The notes under the pieces were generated by a model that saw only the letters and a program-made list of their open reading frames with translations, made no database searches and had not been told where the DNA came from. DNA of 64,000 nt from Aliidiomarina sp047920995 (GTDB lineage Bacteria; Pseudomonadota; Gammaproteobacteria; Enterobacterales; Alteromonadaceae): contig NZ_JBLRWZ010000011.1 in assembly GCF_047920995.1 (NCBI RefSeq), positions 4,167 through 68,166 of the forward strand, read 5' to 3'. The position numbers were made by a program, and so were the translations under genes. Shown here in pieces: positions 9,058 through 18,947 of this stretch (positions are counted from its first letter, which is position 1; each line of letters starts with the position of its first letter).

Positions 9058-9237
9058 ATGGGAGTCGAAGTGTCTGGATTATTAGGTTTGATTATTTTAA
9101 TACTTGATATCTACGCGATTGTGCAAACGATACAAAGCAGAGCTTCTACAGGCAATAAAGTTCTCTGGATCGTATTGGTAATATTGCTTCCAATCGTGGG
9201 TGTTATTTTATGGTTCTTGTTAGGGCCGAAACCCTAA
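9058..9237 (+). CDS. Small PLDc_N-domain membrane protein (59 aa)
   Basis: A 59-residue ORF with a good ribosome binding site (GGAGAAG) before the ATG. It has two hydrophobic helices, GLLGLIILILDIYAIV and LWIVLVILLPIVGVILWFLL, separated by a short QSRAST..K loop, and ends GPKP. The pattern matches the PLDc_N (phospholipase D N-terminal) membrane domain found alone in many small bacterial proteins and at the N-terminus of cardiolipin synthases. Its function is unknown. It is flanked by the divergent rlmD and a strong bidirectional terminator, so it forms its own transcription unit. Confidence 0.75.
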   Translation: MGVEVSGLLGLIILILDIYAIVQTIQSRASTGNKVLWIVLVILLPIVGVILWFLLGPKP

Positions 9238-9248
9238 CGCAAATAATT

Positions 9249-9282
9249 AAAAAAACAGGGGGCGTAAGCCCCCTGTTTTTTT
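9249..9282. terminator. Bidirectional terminator between the PLDc_N gene and putA
   Basis: CAGGGGGC (9256-9263), loop GTAA, GCCCCCTG (9268-9275), with A7 before and T7 after the stem. It can end transcription from both the plus-strand small gene and the minus-strand putA. Confidence 0.93.
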
Positions 9283-9304
9283 GCTCATTGATTAATAGTT
9301 TTAC

Positions 9305-12300
9305 TTAATCGCCGAGTGATAACAGCGTGGCGTTTCCACCTACCGCAGTAATGTTATCGGTAAAAGTTTTTTCTGTCATAAACGCATATAGGTAATGCGG
9401 GCCACCAGCTTTCGGACCTGTACCAGATAGGCCTCTACCACCAAATGGTTGCACACCAACTACCGCACCAACTTGGTTGCGATTAATGTACACGTTCCCC
9501 ACATTAATGCGCTTAGCAACATCATAGGCAAAGGTTTCATTACGGCTATGAATACCGAAGGTTAAACCAAAGCCAGTGTTATTCACATCATCGATTACCT
9601 GATCTAAATTTTCACGTTTGAAGCGAATAACATGCAGAATTGGGCCAAAGTTTTCCCGCGCTAACTGGCCAATGGAATCAATTTCAATGGCTGTTGGGCG
9701 CACGAAGGTGCCGCCATTGGTATACTCGGGCATAGGTGCTTCTGCCAATAGTTTACCAACGTGTTGGATATCGATAATGTGTTGCTCAAGGTTGGTTTTG
9801 GCAATGCCATCAATCACAGGGCCTACATCGGTTTTGTATTCGATAGGATCACCAACTAACAACTCTTGCATGGCACCTTTTAGGAGATCGATAATCCGGT
9901 CCGCGATATCGTCTTGCACATACAATACGCGTAAAGCAGAACAACGCTGTCCGGCGCTCTTGAAGGCACTATCCATGATGTCGGTTACGGCCTGCTCAGG
10001 TAAGGCTGTAGAATCGATTAGCATGGCGTTCTGGCCACCAGTTTCAGCAATTAGTGGCACCAATGCACCCGTTCGGGCAGCAAGCGCGCGGTTAATTGCC
10101 TGCGCTGTATTCGTTGAGCCAGTAAAACAAACACCAGCAATTTCTTCTTGGCTTACAAGGAACGAACCAATTTCGGCACCTTTACCTGGTAAAAATTGTA
10201 ATACATCACCAGGAATGCCAGCTGCAATGGCTAACTGCACCGCACGATAGGCAACTAAACCAGTTTGTTCGGCAGGCTTAGCAATTACGCAGTTACCCGT
10301 AGCAAGGGCTGCAGCCACTTGGCCCAAAAAAATAGCCAATGGGAAGTTCCACGGGCTGATACAGATGAAGGTACCGCGGCCTTGCACAAATAACTCATTG
10401 GTTTCGCCAGTAGGGCCAGGAAGTTTATCACCAGCACCCATTAATTTACGCGCCTGTAGGGCGTAGTAACGGCAAAAATCAACAGCTTCACGAACTTCGT
10501 CGATACCATCTTGCATGGTTTTACCGGCTTCTAAAGTACACAGCGCGATAAGCTCATGCAGGTTTTCTTCCAATGCATCGGCAAGCTTTTCTAGTGCTTC
10601 AGCACGCACATTTACGTTGGTATCGGTCCATCGTTGATAGGCGCTATTGGCTAACTGCAGAGCTTCTGCAGCAAGGTCGGCATCGGCCCAGCCAATCGTA
10701 CCAATTTGGTGAGTGCTTTGCTGCGGCGAGGTTACACCTACGCGTTGGCCAGTTTCTACCAATTTACCATTAACAATTGGGCCACCTTGCCACTGATTGT
10801 TTTGGAAGCTGCGAACTTTTTCTAAGAACTCAGCACCTTGTGATTCAATATTCATATTTAACCCCATCGAATTCTTACGCTTGCCGAAGATATCAGCAGG
10901 AAGCGGAATTTTGTCGTTCGCTAAGCTTGGTTTTTTGCGCAGATTAACCAATGGATGCTCAACTAGATTCTCAATTGGCACTTTTAAATCAAGTAATTTG
11001 TGCACGAAAGAGCTATTTGCTCCATTTTCAAGTAACCGCCGCACTAGGTATGGCAGTAACTCTTTATGCGCACCTACTGGCGCGTAAATGCGCACTGTGC
11101 GGCCTGGGTTGTTAACGAGAAATTCGTCATAGAGATCTTTACCCATGCCATGTAAGCGCTGAAACTCGTAGCGTCTTTCGCCCGCTAGTTTCTGAACTGC
11201 CATAATGGTTTGCGCGTTGTGAGTAGCAAATTGAGGATAAATAAAACCCTTAGTATCATCGCTTAGCAGGAAGCTAGCACACGCCATATAGGAAACATCG
11301 GTGCTAGCTTTGCGGGTAAACACCGGGTATCCGGACGTACCCAACTGCTGGCAATGTTTAATTTCAGTATCCCAATAAGCGCCTTTTACCAACCGTACAG
11401 GAATCTCATCGCCACCATCTTTGGCTAGTGCATTAATCCAGCACAACACAGGGAGGGCACGCTTGGAATAGGCTTGCACTACCATGCCGAAGTAGGGCCA
11501 ATCTTTACATACGCCACTGCGGTAAACTTTCTCGAATAGCTCTAAAGACAGCTCTAAGCGATCCATTTCTTCCGCATCAATGCTTACGCCCACGTTAGCC
11601 TGCTTGGCTAAAGTGATTAAATCGGTAAGTGTTGCTGCAAGTTCACTTAGAACTCGCTCTTTATGCGCTACTTCATAGCGTGGATGCAATGCTGAAAGCT
11701 TGATCGAGATAGTGGGGCGCGGCACATTCGGATTCACAAAATCCTCTTTGCCAACACGCTGAATTGAGTTTACATAAGCCTGCTTGTAGCGCTCCGCATC
11801 CTTACTGGTAAGGGCTGCTTCGCCTAGCATATCGTATGAATGGGTATAGCCAATCTCACGCTTACTGCTACTATTCTTTAGGGCTTCATCAATATTGCGG
11901 CCCAGTACGAACTGCTTACCCATCAGCTTCATTGCTTGATAAGTAGCTTTGCGCACCACCGGTTCACCAACACGCTTCACCAAACGGCGAAAACGCGAAA
12001 TTGCGGTATCCCGCTCACGGCCATGTGGGTTGATTACATTGTTGGCAAGGTTCAAGCCCCATGTTCCAGTGTTTACCAGAATGGATTCGCTCTTCTTCAT
12101 GTAATCTTTCCAGGCACCCTTACTGAGTTTATCTTGAATTAAGGCATCCGCAGTAAAACTGTCGGGAATGCGCAGCAAGGCTTCAGCTAGGCACATTAGA
12201 ATAATGCCTTCTTCTGTATCTAGGCTGTACTGCTGCAAAAACGCATCTACACCATCTCCACCCTCGGTTTTTTCGCGTACGCGATGCACCAAATCGTGGG

Positions 12301-12469
12301 CCGCTTCAGTAAGCGCCTTAACGGTGTCCTGATCGTTGGGAACCAGTTTGATCAGTTCTTCAAGATACGCATTTTCATCTACTGAATAGTTCTCAGTAAT
12401 GGCTGTGCGTAACTCTTGAAGCTGGTTCGCCTGATAGTGTTGCGTTAACACTTGGCTGGCTTTGAACAT
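9305..12469 (-). CDS. putA: Bifunctional proline dehydrogenase / glutamate semialdehyde dehydrogenase PutA
   Basis: Oxidises proline to glutamate in two steps with an internal channel. The N-terminal half is the FAD proline dehydrogenase barrel (SIDAEEMDRLELSLELFEKV, RLVKGAYWDTEIK, FATHNAQTI). The C-terminal half is an NAD-dependent aldehyde dehydrogenase with the glutamate motif IAETGGQNAML and the nucleophile in SAGQRCSALRVLYV. With AGGAG six bases before the ATG at 12469 it is 1054 residues. It lacks the N-terminal ribbon-helix-helix DNA-binding domain and the extended C-terminus of the E. coli protein (1320), so it is an enzyme only and does not repress its own gene. Confidence 0.96.
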   Translation of the reverse strand: MFKASQVLTQHYQANQLQELRTAITENYSVDENAYLEELIKLVPNDQDTVKALTEAAHDLVHRVREKTEGGDGVDAFLQQYSLDTEEGIILMCLAEALLRIPDSFTADALIQDKLSKGAWKDYMKKSESILVNTGTWGLNLANNVINPHGRERDTAISRFRRLVKRVGEPVVRKATYQAMKLMGKQFVLGRNIDEALKNSSSKREIGYTHSYDMLGEAALTSKDAERYKQAYVNSIQRVGKEDFVNPNVPRPTISIKLSALHPRYEVAHKERVLSELAATLTDLITLAKQANVGVSIDAEEMDRLELSLELFEKVYRSGVCKDWPYFGMVVQAYSKRALPVLCWINALAKDGGDEIPVRLVKGAYWDTEIKHCQQLGTSGYPVFTRKASTDVSYMACASFLLSDDTKGFIYPQFATHNAQTIMAVQKLAGERRYEFQRLHGMGKDLYDEFLVNNPGRTVRIYAPVGAHKELLPYLVRRLLENGANSSFVHKLLDLKVPIENLVEHPLVNLRKKPSLANDKIPLPADIFGKRKNSMGLNMNIESQGAEFLEKVRSFQNNQWQGGPIVNGKLVETGQRVGVTSPQQSTHQIGTIGWADADLAAEALQLANSAYQRWTDTNVNVRAEALEKLADALEENLHELIALCTLEAGKTMQDGIDEVREAVDFCRYYALQARKLMGAGDKLPGPTGETNELFVQGRGTFICISPWNFPLAIFLGQVAAALATGNCVIAKPAEQTGLVAYRAVQLAIAAGIPGDVLQFLPGKGAEIGSFLVSQEEIAGVCFTGSTNTAQAINRALAARTGALVPLIAETGGQNAMLIDSTALPEQAVTDIMDSAFKSAGQRCSALRVLYVQDDIADRIIDLLKGAMQELLVGDPIEYKTDVGPVIDGIAKTNLEQHIIDIQHVGKLLAEAPMPEYTNGGTFVRPTAIEIDSIGQLARENFGPILHVIRFKRENLDQVIDDVNNTGFGLTFGIHSRNETFAYDVAKRINVGNVYINRNQVGAVVGVQPFGGRGLSGTGPKAGGPHYLYAFMTEKTFTDNITAVGGNATLLSLGD

Positions 12470-12699
12470 TGCGTCTCCTGTAACCATTATTCGGCGTATA
12501 ACCGATACCGCAAAACCCCAAGGGGCATGGCCGTCATTGTATTGTTATTTTGCGCCGCGTAAAGCTTTGTAAGTACGATTTTGCAACTTTCTTCTTCGCT
12601 GTTACATGTTCAATACTTACGCAGTTGAATATGAGTGTTGACCAGTGCCATGTGCAGTGTTCAGAATAGGTGCTTACATGCTGGCTGATGGAGTTAATT

Positions 12700-13353
12700 A
12701 TGGCCACTGCGAAAACAGCGGAAATAGAGTTTAAGTTCTTGATAAAAAAGGAACAAATAGATGATATTAAAGCGTATGTTGAGCGCTGCGGAGCAGCGAA
12801 TGAAACTCTCGCATTAACGAATCAATATTTTGATACACCTAAAAGGGTACTCCATAACCATAAGATTGGTTTACGTATTCGGCGCTGGAATGACCAGTTA
12901 GAGCAAACTGTAAAGTTCGCTGGTGAGCAGGTTGGTGCCATGAGTATTCGGCCAGAATACAATGCTCCTTTGCAACGATCCGAGGTACTGCACGGTGCGC
13001 CTAATTTAGCCCTATTTCCTAGTGATATATGGCCGGCAAGTATTTCCATAGCCGAGTTACAAACAAACTTACAGCAGCAGTTTCAAGTTGATTTTCAACG
13101 CCAACGCTGGCTTGTGCAGGAATCAGGTGCCACCTTTGAAGTTGCAATTGATATTGGCGCAATACGAGCAGGTTCGTTACAAGAAGCGATCTGCGAACTT
13201 GAAGTTGAATTAGTAGATGGCGATGCTGAAGGGCTTTTAGCGTGGGCGAATGAACTGCAGCAGCAATTTTCACTGCCAGCGGGCACGCTGAGCAAAGCAC
13301 AGCGCGGATTTGCATTGGCCACGCAAGCAGCAACGAGCAGAGGAATTGATTGA
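12700..13353 (+). CDS. CYTH-domain protein (YgiF-like inorganic triphosphatase, no CHAD domain)
   Basis: CYTH phosphohydrolase of 217 residues. The hallmark ExExK is seen in AEIEFKFL near the N-terminus, followed by the basic strands LRIRRWNDQLEQTVKF and the acidic ICELEVELVDGD. E. coli YgiF, encoded beside glnE, hydrolyses tripolyphosphate and carries a C-terminal CHAD domain; here only the CYTH part is present. GGAG six bases before the ATG at 12700 decides the start over an upstream GTG at 12670. The stop overlaps the glnE start (TGATG), so translation of the two is coupled. Substrate assignment is by family only. Confidence 0.85.
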   Translation: MATAKTAEIEFKFLIKKEQIDDIKAYVERCGAANETLALTNQYFDTPKRVLHNHKIGLRIRRWNDQLEQTVKFAGEQVGAMSIRPEYNAPLQRSEVLHGAPNLALFPSDIWPASISIAELQTNLQQQFQVDFQRQRWLVQESGATFEVAIDIGAIRAGSLQEAICELEVELVDGDAEGLLAWANELQQQFSLPAGTLSKAQRGFALATQAATSRGID

Positions 13354-16235
13354 TGTTGCAGTTACCGTTGCCATCTTTCCAACCGAATCTCGATAGTAGA
13401 GAACTACATTCGTTGATTACTGCGGATTCCGCGAACGCAAACAGCCAAGTGACAGAATTGCTGGCCACCAGTAGTGTATGGTTGAGCGCTAAGCAAAAAC
13501 TAGATTTGCAGTGGCTTGTGCAAGTGAGCCCGTTTATTGCGCGGGTGGTGCAACGTTATGGGGAGGCAGCACTGCGGCGTATGTTTGCGCCAATGGCAGC
13601 GGAGCCTATCGATATTCAAGAAAAGCTATGTGATGCCAGTAATGAAGCGCAAGCGATGGCGGTTATCCGCCAGTTTCGCCACATTGAGATGGCGCGTATA
13701 GCGGCGCTCGATCTGCTCGGTAGCTTGCCAATGGGGAGAATGCTGCAAGAAAACTCTTTGCTTGCTGATATGTTAATTATGGCCGCTGCCCAATATGCCG
13801 AACAGCAACTTGCCGGGCGTTTCGGTAGAGCGCTGGATTGTGAGGGAAATCCTCAGCCATTAATTATTTTAGCAATGGGTAAGCTCGGCGGTAGCGAACT
13901 TAATTTCTCGTCTGATATTGATTTAATCTTTGCGTACCCAGAGCCCGGGCAAACCAAGGGCGGCCGGCAAAACACCGATGTGGCGATTTATTTTAATCGC
14001 TATGCACAAATGCTGATTAAGTTACTCGACCAACCTACGGTAGACGGCCGAGCCTTTCGAATTGATATGCGCTTGCGGCCATTTGGCCAGAGCGGCCCGT
14101 TGGTAACCAGCCTTGCTGCGCTCGAAGATTATTATCATGAGCAGGGTAGAATGTGGGAACGCTATGCGCTTATTAAAGCGCGGGTGTTGAATACATCAGC
14201 GGAACTGGAACAACAAGTACAGCAATTGTTGCGGCCCTTCATTTATCGCCGTTACCTTGATTACAGCGCCATAGATGCATTGCGGAAAATGAAGCTGTTA
14301 ATTAACCAAGAAGCTCGCCGCAAAGGCGTAGCAGATAATATTAAGCTTGGGCTGGGTGGCATTCGCGAAGTGGAATTCGTTGCCCAAGTATTTCAATTAA
14401 TTCGTGGTGGCCGTGAACATGAATTCCAAACCCGCTCGCTGCTCGCTGCATTAACAGCTTGCCTGCGCCATGAAACGCTATCTGAGGAAGCGATAGTTGC
14501 GCTTATCGATGGGTATACGTTGTTGCGCAAGGTGGAGCATATCTTGCAAGAAATTAACGATGAGCAAACCCAGCAATTACCCTCGGATGAACTTACCAAA
14601 ATGCGAGTGCTGGCGGCCGCTGGATTCCCTCAATCAGAGAGCGGCTGGCAGGCGTTTACAGCGGCTACCCATAAGGCAATGCAAGGCGTACACCAAGAGT
14701 TTTTAGATGTAATTGGCGGTGAGCAAGATATGTTAGCCAGCGAAGATAGTGAATATACTATTTTGTGGCAGGATTTACTTGCCGACGAAACCGCGCTGGA
14801 GGTGCTTAGCGAAGCGGGTGCAGAGCAGCCGGATGCGTGTTGGCAAGCTATTCAAGAATTTCGTTTGCTACTACGTAAACGCCCTTCAGGCCCGAGAGGC
14901 CGTGAATTACAGGCTATTTTATTGCCTACTCTGATCGAGTTGGCGTTAGCGAAGCCAAACGCCCATTTAACCTTAGCTCGTAGTTTTGAGGTGCTGGCGC
15001 AGATTAGTTCGCGCACTACCTACCTGGAGCTGCTATGCCAAAATGCGGATGCGCGAACACAATTAGTGTTTCTATGTGGCGCTAGCCCATGGATAGCTCA
15101 TTTAATTGCCAAATTCCCATTATTGTTAGATGAGCTCATTGATCCAACCCAGCTGTACCAGCTTCCAGATGTGGAATCGTATCGTTCTCGCGTAGCCGAT
15201 TATTTAATGCGCTTACCCAATGATGATGCCGAGGCACAGATGGATGCGCTGCGGCAAGTGAAGCAGATTTTTCAGCTAAAAGTGGCCGCGGCTGATTTAA
15301 ATGAAGGCGTTCATTTAATGCGTGTGAGTGATCATCTAACGTATTTAGCGGAAGCCATGATTGAGCATGTGGTTACGCTGGCGTGGCGGCAATTATGCGA
15401 GCGCCATGGCGCGCCGCCGGGGCGTGATGAGAGCGATACTGGTTTTGCCGTAGTGGCCTATGGCAAGCTCGGTGGCTACGAATTGGGCTACGGCTCCGAC
15501 TTAGATTTAGTATTTCTTTGTGACGATGATGTAAGCGGCGAAACGGATGGGCTGAAACCCATTGAAGTGCAACAGTTTTACCTAAGATTGGCGCAGCGTG
15601 TTTTACATCTGTTTACAACGCGCACCATGAGCGGGGTGCTGTATGATGTGGATATGCGCTTGCGGCCATCGGGGCAAGCAGGGCTGTTGGTGGTGCGTAT
15701 CGGCACTTACCAAGAATACCTGCAAACTGATGCTTGGACGTGGGAGCAGCAAGCTTTAGTTCGGGCGCGAATGGTGTTCGGGGCAACGCATTTGTTTGAA
15801 CGTTTTGCTGCGGTGCGGCGAAATATTTTATGTAAACATCGTGCTCTGCCTGAGCTTCGCGCAGACATTCTAAAAATGCGTGCCAAAATGCGGGACCATT
15901 TGTGGCAACAAGTTGCGGGTAAGAGCGATATTAAACAGATGCCTGGTGGTATCGCGGATATCGAGTTTATCACGCAATTTTTGGTGCTCGCTTATGGCCA
16001 TCAAGCTGGTGACCTTGCCGTATGGACCGATAATACCCGGATTCTGGAAACAGCGGCGCAGCTGCAGCTCATTAGCAGGGCGCAAACGCAAGCTCTGATT
16101 AATGCGTTTCAACGCTATCGGGCGGAAATTCATCGGTTGGCGCTTGCGGAAGCTGGCCGCTTGAGTGAGCATGATTTTGGTGCTGATCAACAAGCTGTAT
16201 TAGCGGTATGGCAACAACTTTTAGAAAGCACTTAA
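13353..16235 (+). CDS. glnE: Bifunctional glutamine synthetase adenylyltransferase/deadenylase
   Basis: Adds AMP to, or removes it from, glutamine synthetase in response to PII proteins, so it sets nitrogen assimilation activity. The 960 residues contain two nucleotidyltransferase domains: an N-terminal deadenylase with GGSELNFSSDIDLIFAY and a C-terminal adenylylase with GGYELGYGSDLDLVFL, each followed by a helical PII-responsive segment. The length fits the family (946 in E. coli). The ATG overlaps the CYTH stop codon. The gene ends four bases before the convergent lpxL, leaving no room for a separate terminator. Confidence 0.96.
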   Translation: MLQLPLPSFQPNLDSRELHSLITADSANANSQVTELLATSSVWLSAKQKLDLQWLVQVSPFIARVVQRYGEAALRRMFAPMAAEPIDIQEKLCDASNEAQAMAVIRQFRHIEMARIAALDLLGSLPMGRMLQENSLLADMLIMAAAQYAEQQLAGRFGRALDCEGNPQPLIILAMGKLGGSELNFSSDIDLIFAYPEPGQTKGGRQNTDVAIYFNRYAQMLIKLLDQPTVDGRAFRIDMRLRPFGQSGPLVTSLAALEDYYHEQGRMWERYALIKARVLNTSAELEQQVQQLLRPFIYRRYLDYSAIDALRKMKLLINQEARRKGVADNIKLGLGGIREVEFVAQVFQLIRGGREHEFQTRSLLAALTACLRHETLSEEAIVALIDGYTLLRKVEHILQEINDEQTQQLPSDELTKMRVLAAAGFPQSESGWQAFTAATHKAMQGVHQEFLDVIGGEQDMLASEDSEYTILWQDLLADETALEVLSEAGAEQPDACWQAIQEFRLLLRKRPSGPRGRELQAILLPTLIELALAKPNAHLTLARSFEVLAQISSRTTYLELLCQNADARTQLVFLCGASPWIAHLIAKFPLLLDELIDPTQLYQLPDVESYRSRVADYLMRLPNDDAEAQMDALRQVKQIFQLKVAAADLNEGVHLMRVSDHLTYLAEAMIEHVVTLAWRQLCERHGAPPGRDESDTGFAVVAYGKLGGYELGYGSDLDLVFLCDDDVSGETDGLKPIEVQQFYLRLAQRVLHLFTTRTMSGVLYDVDMRLRPSGQAGLLVVRIGTYQEYLQTDAWTWEQQALVRARMVFGATHLFERFAAVRRNILCKHRALPELRADILKMRAKMRDHLWQQVAGKSDIKQMPGGIADIEFITQFLVLAYGHQAGDLAVWTDNTRILETAAQLQLISRAQTQALINAFQRYRAEIHRLALAEAGRLSEHDFGADQQAVLAVWQQLLEST

Positions 16236-16239
16236 GCTC

Positions 16240-17157
16240 TTACTCGTAGTAGCTTGGCATATCTTCTGAGGGCCTAGTTTTGAAGCGCCGATGCACCCAC
16301 ATATACATGTTGGGCATAGTGTTTACTGCCCGTTCAACTTCTTTATTAATGCGCCGTGCATCTTCCGTAGCGTCGCCACTGGGAATTTCGGTCAGCGGCG
16401 GCATGATACGCAGCTTATAACCTTGTGTACCCGGCAAGCGTTCGAGCGTACTAATAAGCGTTGTACAGTTCGCTGTAGCGGCAAAGATGGTTGTTCCTGT
16501 GGTAGTTGCTGCATCAGGAACCGCAAATAAAGGCACAAAAACCGAACGGCTGCGGCCATAATCTTGATCTGGCAAGTAACCACAAAGCTCACCGCTATCC
16601 AGCGCTCTTAGCATGCCGCGCACATCCCTTTTCCGAACCATATATTTATTGCTACGGTTACGGCCTTTGGTTTGCAGATACTCCATTAGTGCGTTGTTGT
16701 GGGGGCGGTATAAACCTACTCCAGGCTGCACTAGGCCAACCATGCGGGCATGTACTTCAAGGTTTAGAAAGTGGAATAACACCAGAAATATTCCTTTGCC
16801 TTCAGCTTGCGCATTGGCGATATGCTCCCAGCCTTCTACATGCAACTTGCGGCGAATGCGCCAATTAGGCCACCACCAAGCAATGCCGGTTTCTAGCAAA
16901 CCGATGCCCATGTTGTGATAGTTTTCCTTAATGAGTGCTTCGCGCTCATGTTCCGGCATTTCTGGGAACGCTAGCTGGAGATTGCGCCGTGCTACTTTGG
17001 TGCGTTTTGGTACCAGCTTATACAGCAATTTACCAATGCCCTTGCCGAGCAGCAGCTGTAACCGGAATGGTAACCAAGAAATGAGGTATAACACGCTAAC
17101 CAACAACCAAGTGCCCCAAAATTTAGGGTGAAAGAAGTACAAGCGGAACCGGGGCAT
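16240..17157 (-). CDS. lpxL: Lipid A lauroyl acyltransferase, LpxL/HtrB family
   Basis: Adds a secondary acyl chain to Kdo2-lipid IVA at the cytoplasmic face of the inner membrane. It has an N-terminal membrane anchor (WLLVSVLYLISWLPFRLQLLLG), the catalytic HX4E (HFLNLE), GVYRPHNNALMEY, LPDQDYG and the C-terminal YMWVHRRFKTRP. Starting at MPRFRLYFFHPKFW the protein is 305 residues, like E. coli LpxL (306). The reading frame continues upstream to 17262, but that would place the start inside the tolC terminator; a GTG at 17205 with AAGG eight bases upstream remains possible. Assignment to LpxL rather than a related LpxM/LpxP is by overall resemblance. Confidence 0.9.
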   Translation of the reverse strand: MPRFRLYFFHPKFWGTWLLVSVLYLISWLPFRLQLLLGKGIGKLLYKLVPKRTKVARRNLQLAFPEMPEHEREALIKENYHNMGIGLLETGIAWWWPNWRIRRKLHVEGWEHIANAQAEGKGIFLVLFHFLNLEVHARMVGLVQPGVGLYRPHNNALMEYLQTKGRNRSNKYMVRKRDVRGMLRALDSGELCGYLPDQDYGRSRSVFVPLFAVPDAATTTGTTIFAATANCTTLISTLERLPGTQGYKLRIMPPLTEIPSGDATEDARRINKEVERAVNTMPNMYMWVHRRFKTRPSEDMPSYYE

Positions 17158-17252
17158 GGCAACAGAGTGCTGATTTTTAGGTTGATTTTTATGATTCGAT
17201 TGCACGAGTGATACCTTAAACAATTTCGCATGATTGTAACTGAGTGCTAGCA

Positions 17253-17284
17253 CAAAAAGCAAAGCCGACCCAAATGGCCGGCTT
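17253..17284 (-). terminator. tolC terminator (minus strand)
   Basis: On the minus strand AAGCCG and CGGCTT pair (17279-17284 with 17262-17267), enclosing a partly paired 11-base loop, followed by TTTGCTTTTTG. It lies just downstream of the tolC stop and upstream of lpxL on the same strand. Confidence 0.7.
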
Positions 17285-17323
17285 CAAGAACACAATATAA
17301 ACAACGGTGGATATTTTCCGAGA

Positions 17324-18685
17324 TTAATTTACTCGAGCTAAGCCGTCATTAATGGTGAGCAAATCACTTTCTGAAATCATACCTGCAGCTTGATACAGCG
17401 CTAAAATACGATTCACATAAGTGTAGCGCGCTTCTGATAAATTACGGCGCGCATTGAATAGGTTCCGCGTACTATCAAGCACATCTACAATGGTACGAGT
17501 ACCCACTTCTAAACCTACTTGTGTTGCGTTCAACGCACTTTCTGCTGAAACAACAGCTTGCTCAAAAGCGCGGATACTGGAAATACTTGCTACTACATCG
17601 AAATAAGCGCTACGCACTGTGCGCTCTACGATACGGCGGTTTTCTTCCAATGTTTGGCTTACGGCAACATAATCGTTACGTGCTTGTTCAGTACTGGCAA
17701 TTGTTCTGCCACCAGAATACAACGGCAATGTTAACTGTAAACCAACGTTGCGAGAATTTAAGCCATTTACGTTGGTTGAGTTACCAGCACGGCTCGTATC
17801 TTGATCGCGGTTTGAGTAACTTGCGTTCAAACTAACGCGTGGGTAATGGCCAGTGCGAGCAAGCTCGATACGTTGGTCAGCAATTTCTAAGCCAGTGCGG
17901 CTGATCAGTAACTGCAGGTTACGATCGTGGGCTAACTGGATCCATTGCTCAACACCTTGTGGGTTTGGACGCACAGGAGAGAAGCGCTCGGTGTTTAAGC
18001 GGGCGATATCATAATGTTGGCGACCAGTAATTTCCCGTAAGCCTTCCAGTGCAATTTCAACCGCATTCTCAGCTTGAATCTCCCGTGCGATGGCATTATC
18101 AAACTGCGCCTGGGCTTCGTGAACATCAGTGATTGCGGTTAAACCTACTTCAAAGCGATGCTTGGTTTGTTCTAGCTGACGCTCAATAGCACGCTTTTCC
18201 GCTTGTACGAATTCTAAACTGTCTTGTGTTTGCAATACGGCGAAATAAGCGTCGGTTACTCGTAACATTAACTGTTGGCGAGCCAGTAAGTAATTTACTT
18301 CCGCTTGATATGCTTGTTTCTCAGTAATTGCAGTTGCTTTCCAGGTGCCAAGATTAAACACAGTTTGCGACAATGAAACTTCTTGGCTAAATGAAGTGGT
18401 ATCTACTTTGCCGGTAATAAAGCCGCTTTCAGTGGTGGTAACGTTATCTGAACTGGTATCAGAATAGCTCATACCGAAATTGATTTGTGGCCACCAATCG
18501 GCACGTGATATATCTACGCCCGATTTCGCCGCATCACGCTCGGCCGCAGCACGCAATAATCGTGGATCATTCTCTAACGCTAAACGATAGATATCAGAAA
18601 GGTCTGTTGCTTGAGCTGGCGCGGTGCTTAAACCCAATCCCATGGTAAGTGCAACTGCCAAGAATTTGATTTTCATGAGTGTCAT
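17324..18685 (-). CDS. tolC: TolC outer-membrane efflux channel
   Basis: Trimeric outer-membrane exit duct for tripartite drug pumps and type I secretion. A signal peptide is visible (KIKFLAVALTMGLGLSTAPAQA, cleaved before TDLSDIY). Two repeated OEP halves follow, each a long helix pair with beta strands; AYFAVLQTQDSLEFVQAEK and AYFDVVASISSIRAFEQAV mark the repeat. The 453 residues are slightly shorter than E. coli TolC (493), which has a longer C-terminal tail. Two ATGs (18685 and three codons in) are both possible. As in E. coli, it is divergent from nudF. Confidence 0.94.
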   Translation of the reverse strand: MTLMKIKFLAVALTMGLGLSTAPAQATDLSDIYRLALENDPRLLRAAAERDAAKSGVDISRADWWPQINFGMSYSDTSSDNVTTTESGFITGKVDTTSFSQEVSLSQTVFNLGTWKATAITEKQAYQAEVNYLLARQQLMLRVTDAYFAVLQTQDSLEFVQAEKRAIERQLEQTKHRFEVGLTAITDVHEAQAQFDNAIAREIQAENAVEIALEGLREITGRQHYDIARLNTERFSPVRPNPQGVEQWIQLAHDRNLQLLISRTGLEIADQRIELARTGHYPRVSLNASYSNRDQDTSRAGNSTNVNGLNSRNVGLQLTLPLYSGGRTIASTEQARNDYVAVSQTLEENRRIVERTVRSAYFDVVASISSIRAFEQAVVSAESALNATQVGLEVGTRTIVDVLDSTRNLFNARRNLSEARYTYVNRILALYQAAGMISESDLLTINDGLARVN

Positions 18686-18947
18686 TTTCCTTTGTCATAA
18701 AAGGTACAGCTGATAGCAATCTAAACAGCGCTTATTCTAGCCACTTATTGCGCGTTTGATAAGCCTTAAAGGCTATGTTCGAATGCGGCGAAGTGTAACA
18801 GATTGTTTGTGGCAATTCTTGCTTATGCTTTGCTTAACTCGGTAATATGCAGCATTCCTGCGGTACACGTATGTGTGAGCTTAAACATCTAATTCAGCAG
18901 CAACATACGTAATAAATACCTTTTATGGTTTAATCAAGGAGTATCTT

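Noticed and set aside
9618..10250. 210-codon plus-strand ORF
   Set aside because: It lies fully antisense within the aldehyde dehydrogenase half of putA, has no ribosome binding site and reads as a low-complexity shadow.
12638..12667. TTGACC-17-TCAGAA promoter before the CYTH gene
   Set aside because: The -10 is a poor match and no other evidence supports it.
17158..17262. N-terminal extension of lpxL to 17262
   Set aside because: The extension would start inside the tolC terminator, and family members begin at the MPRFR position.
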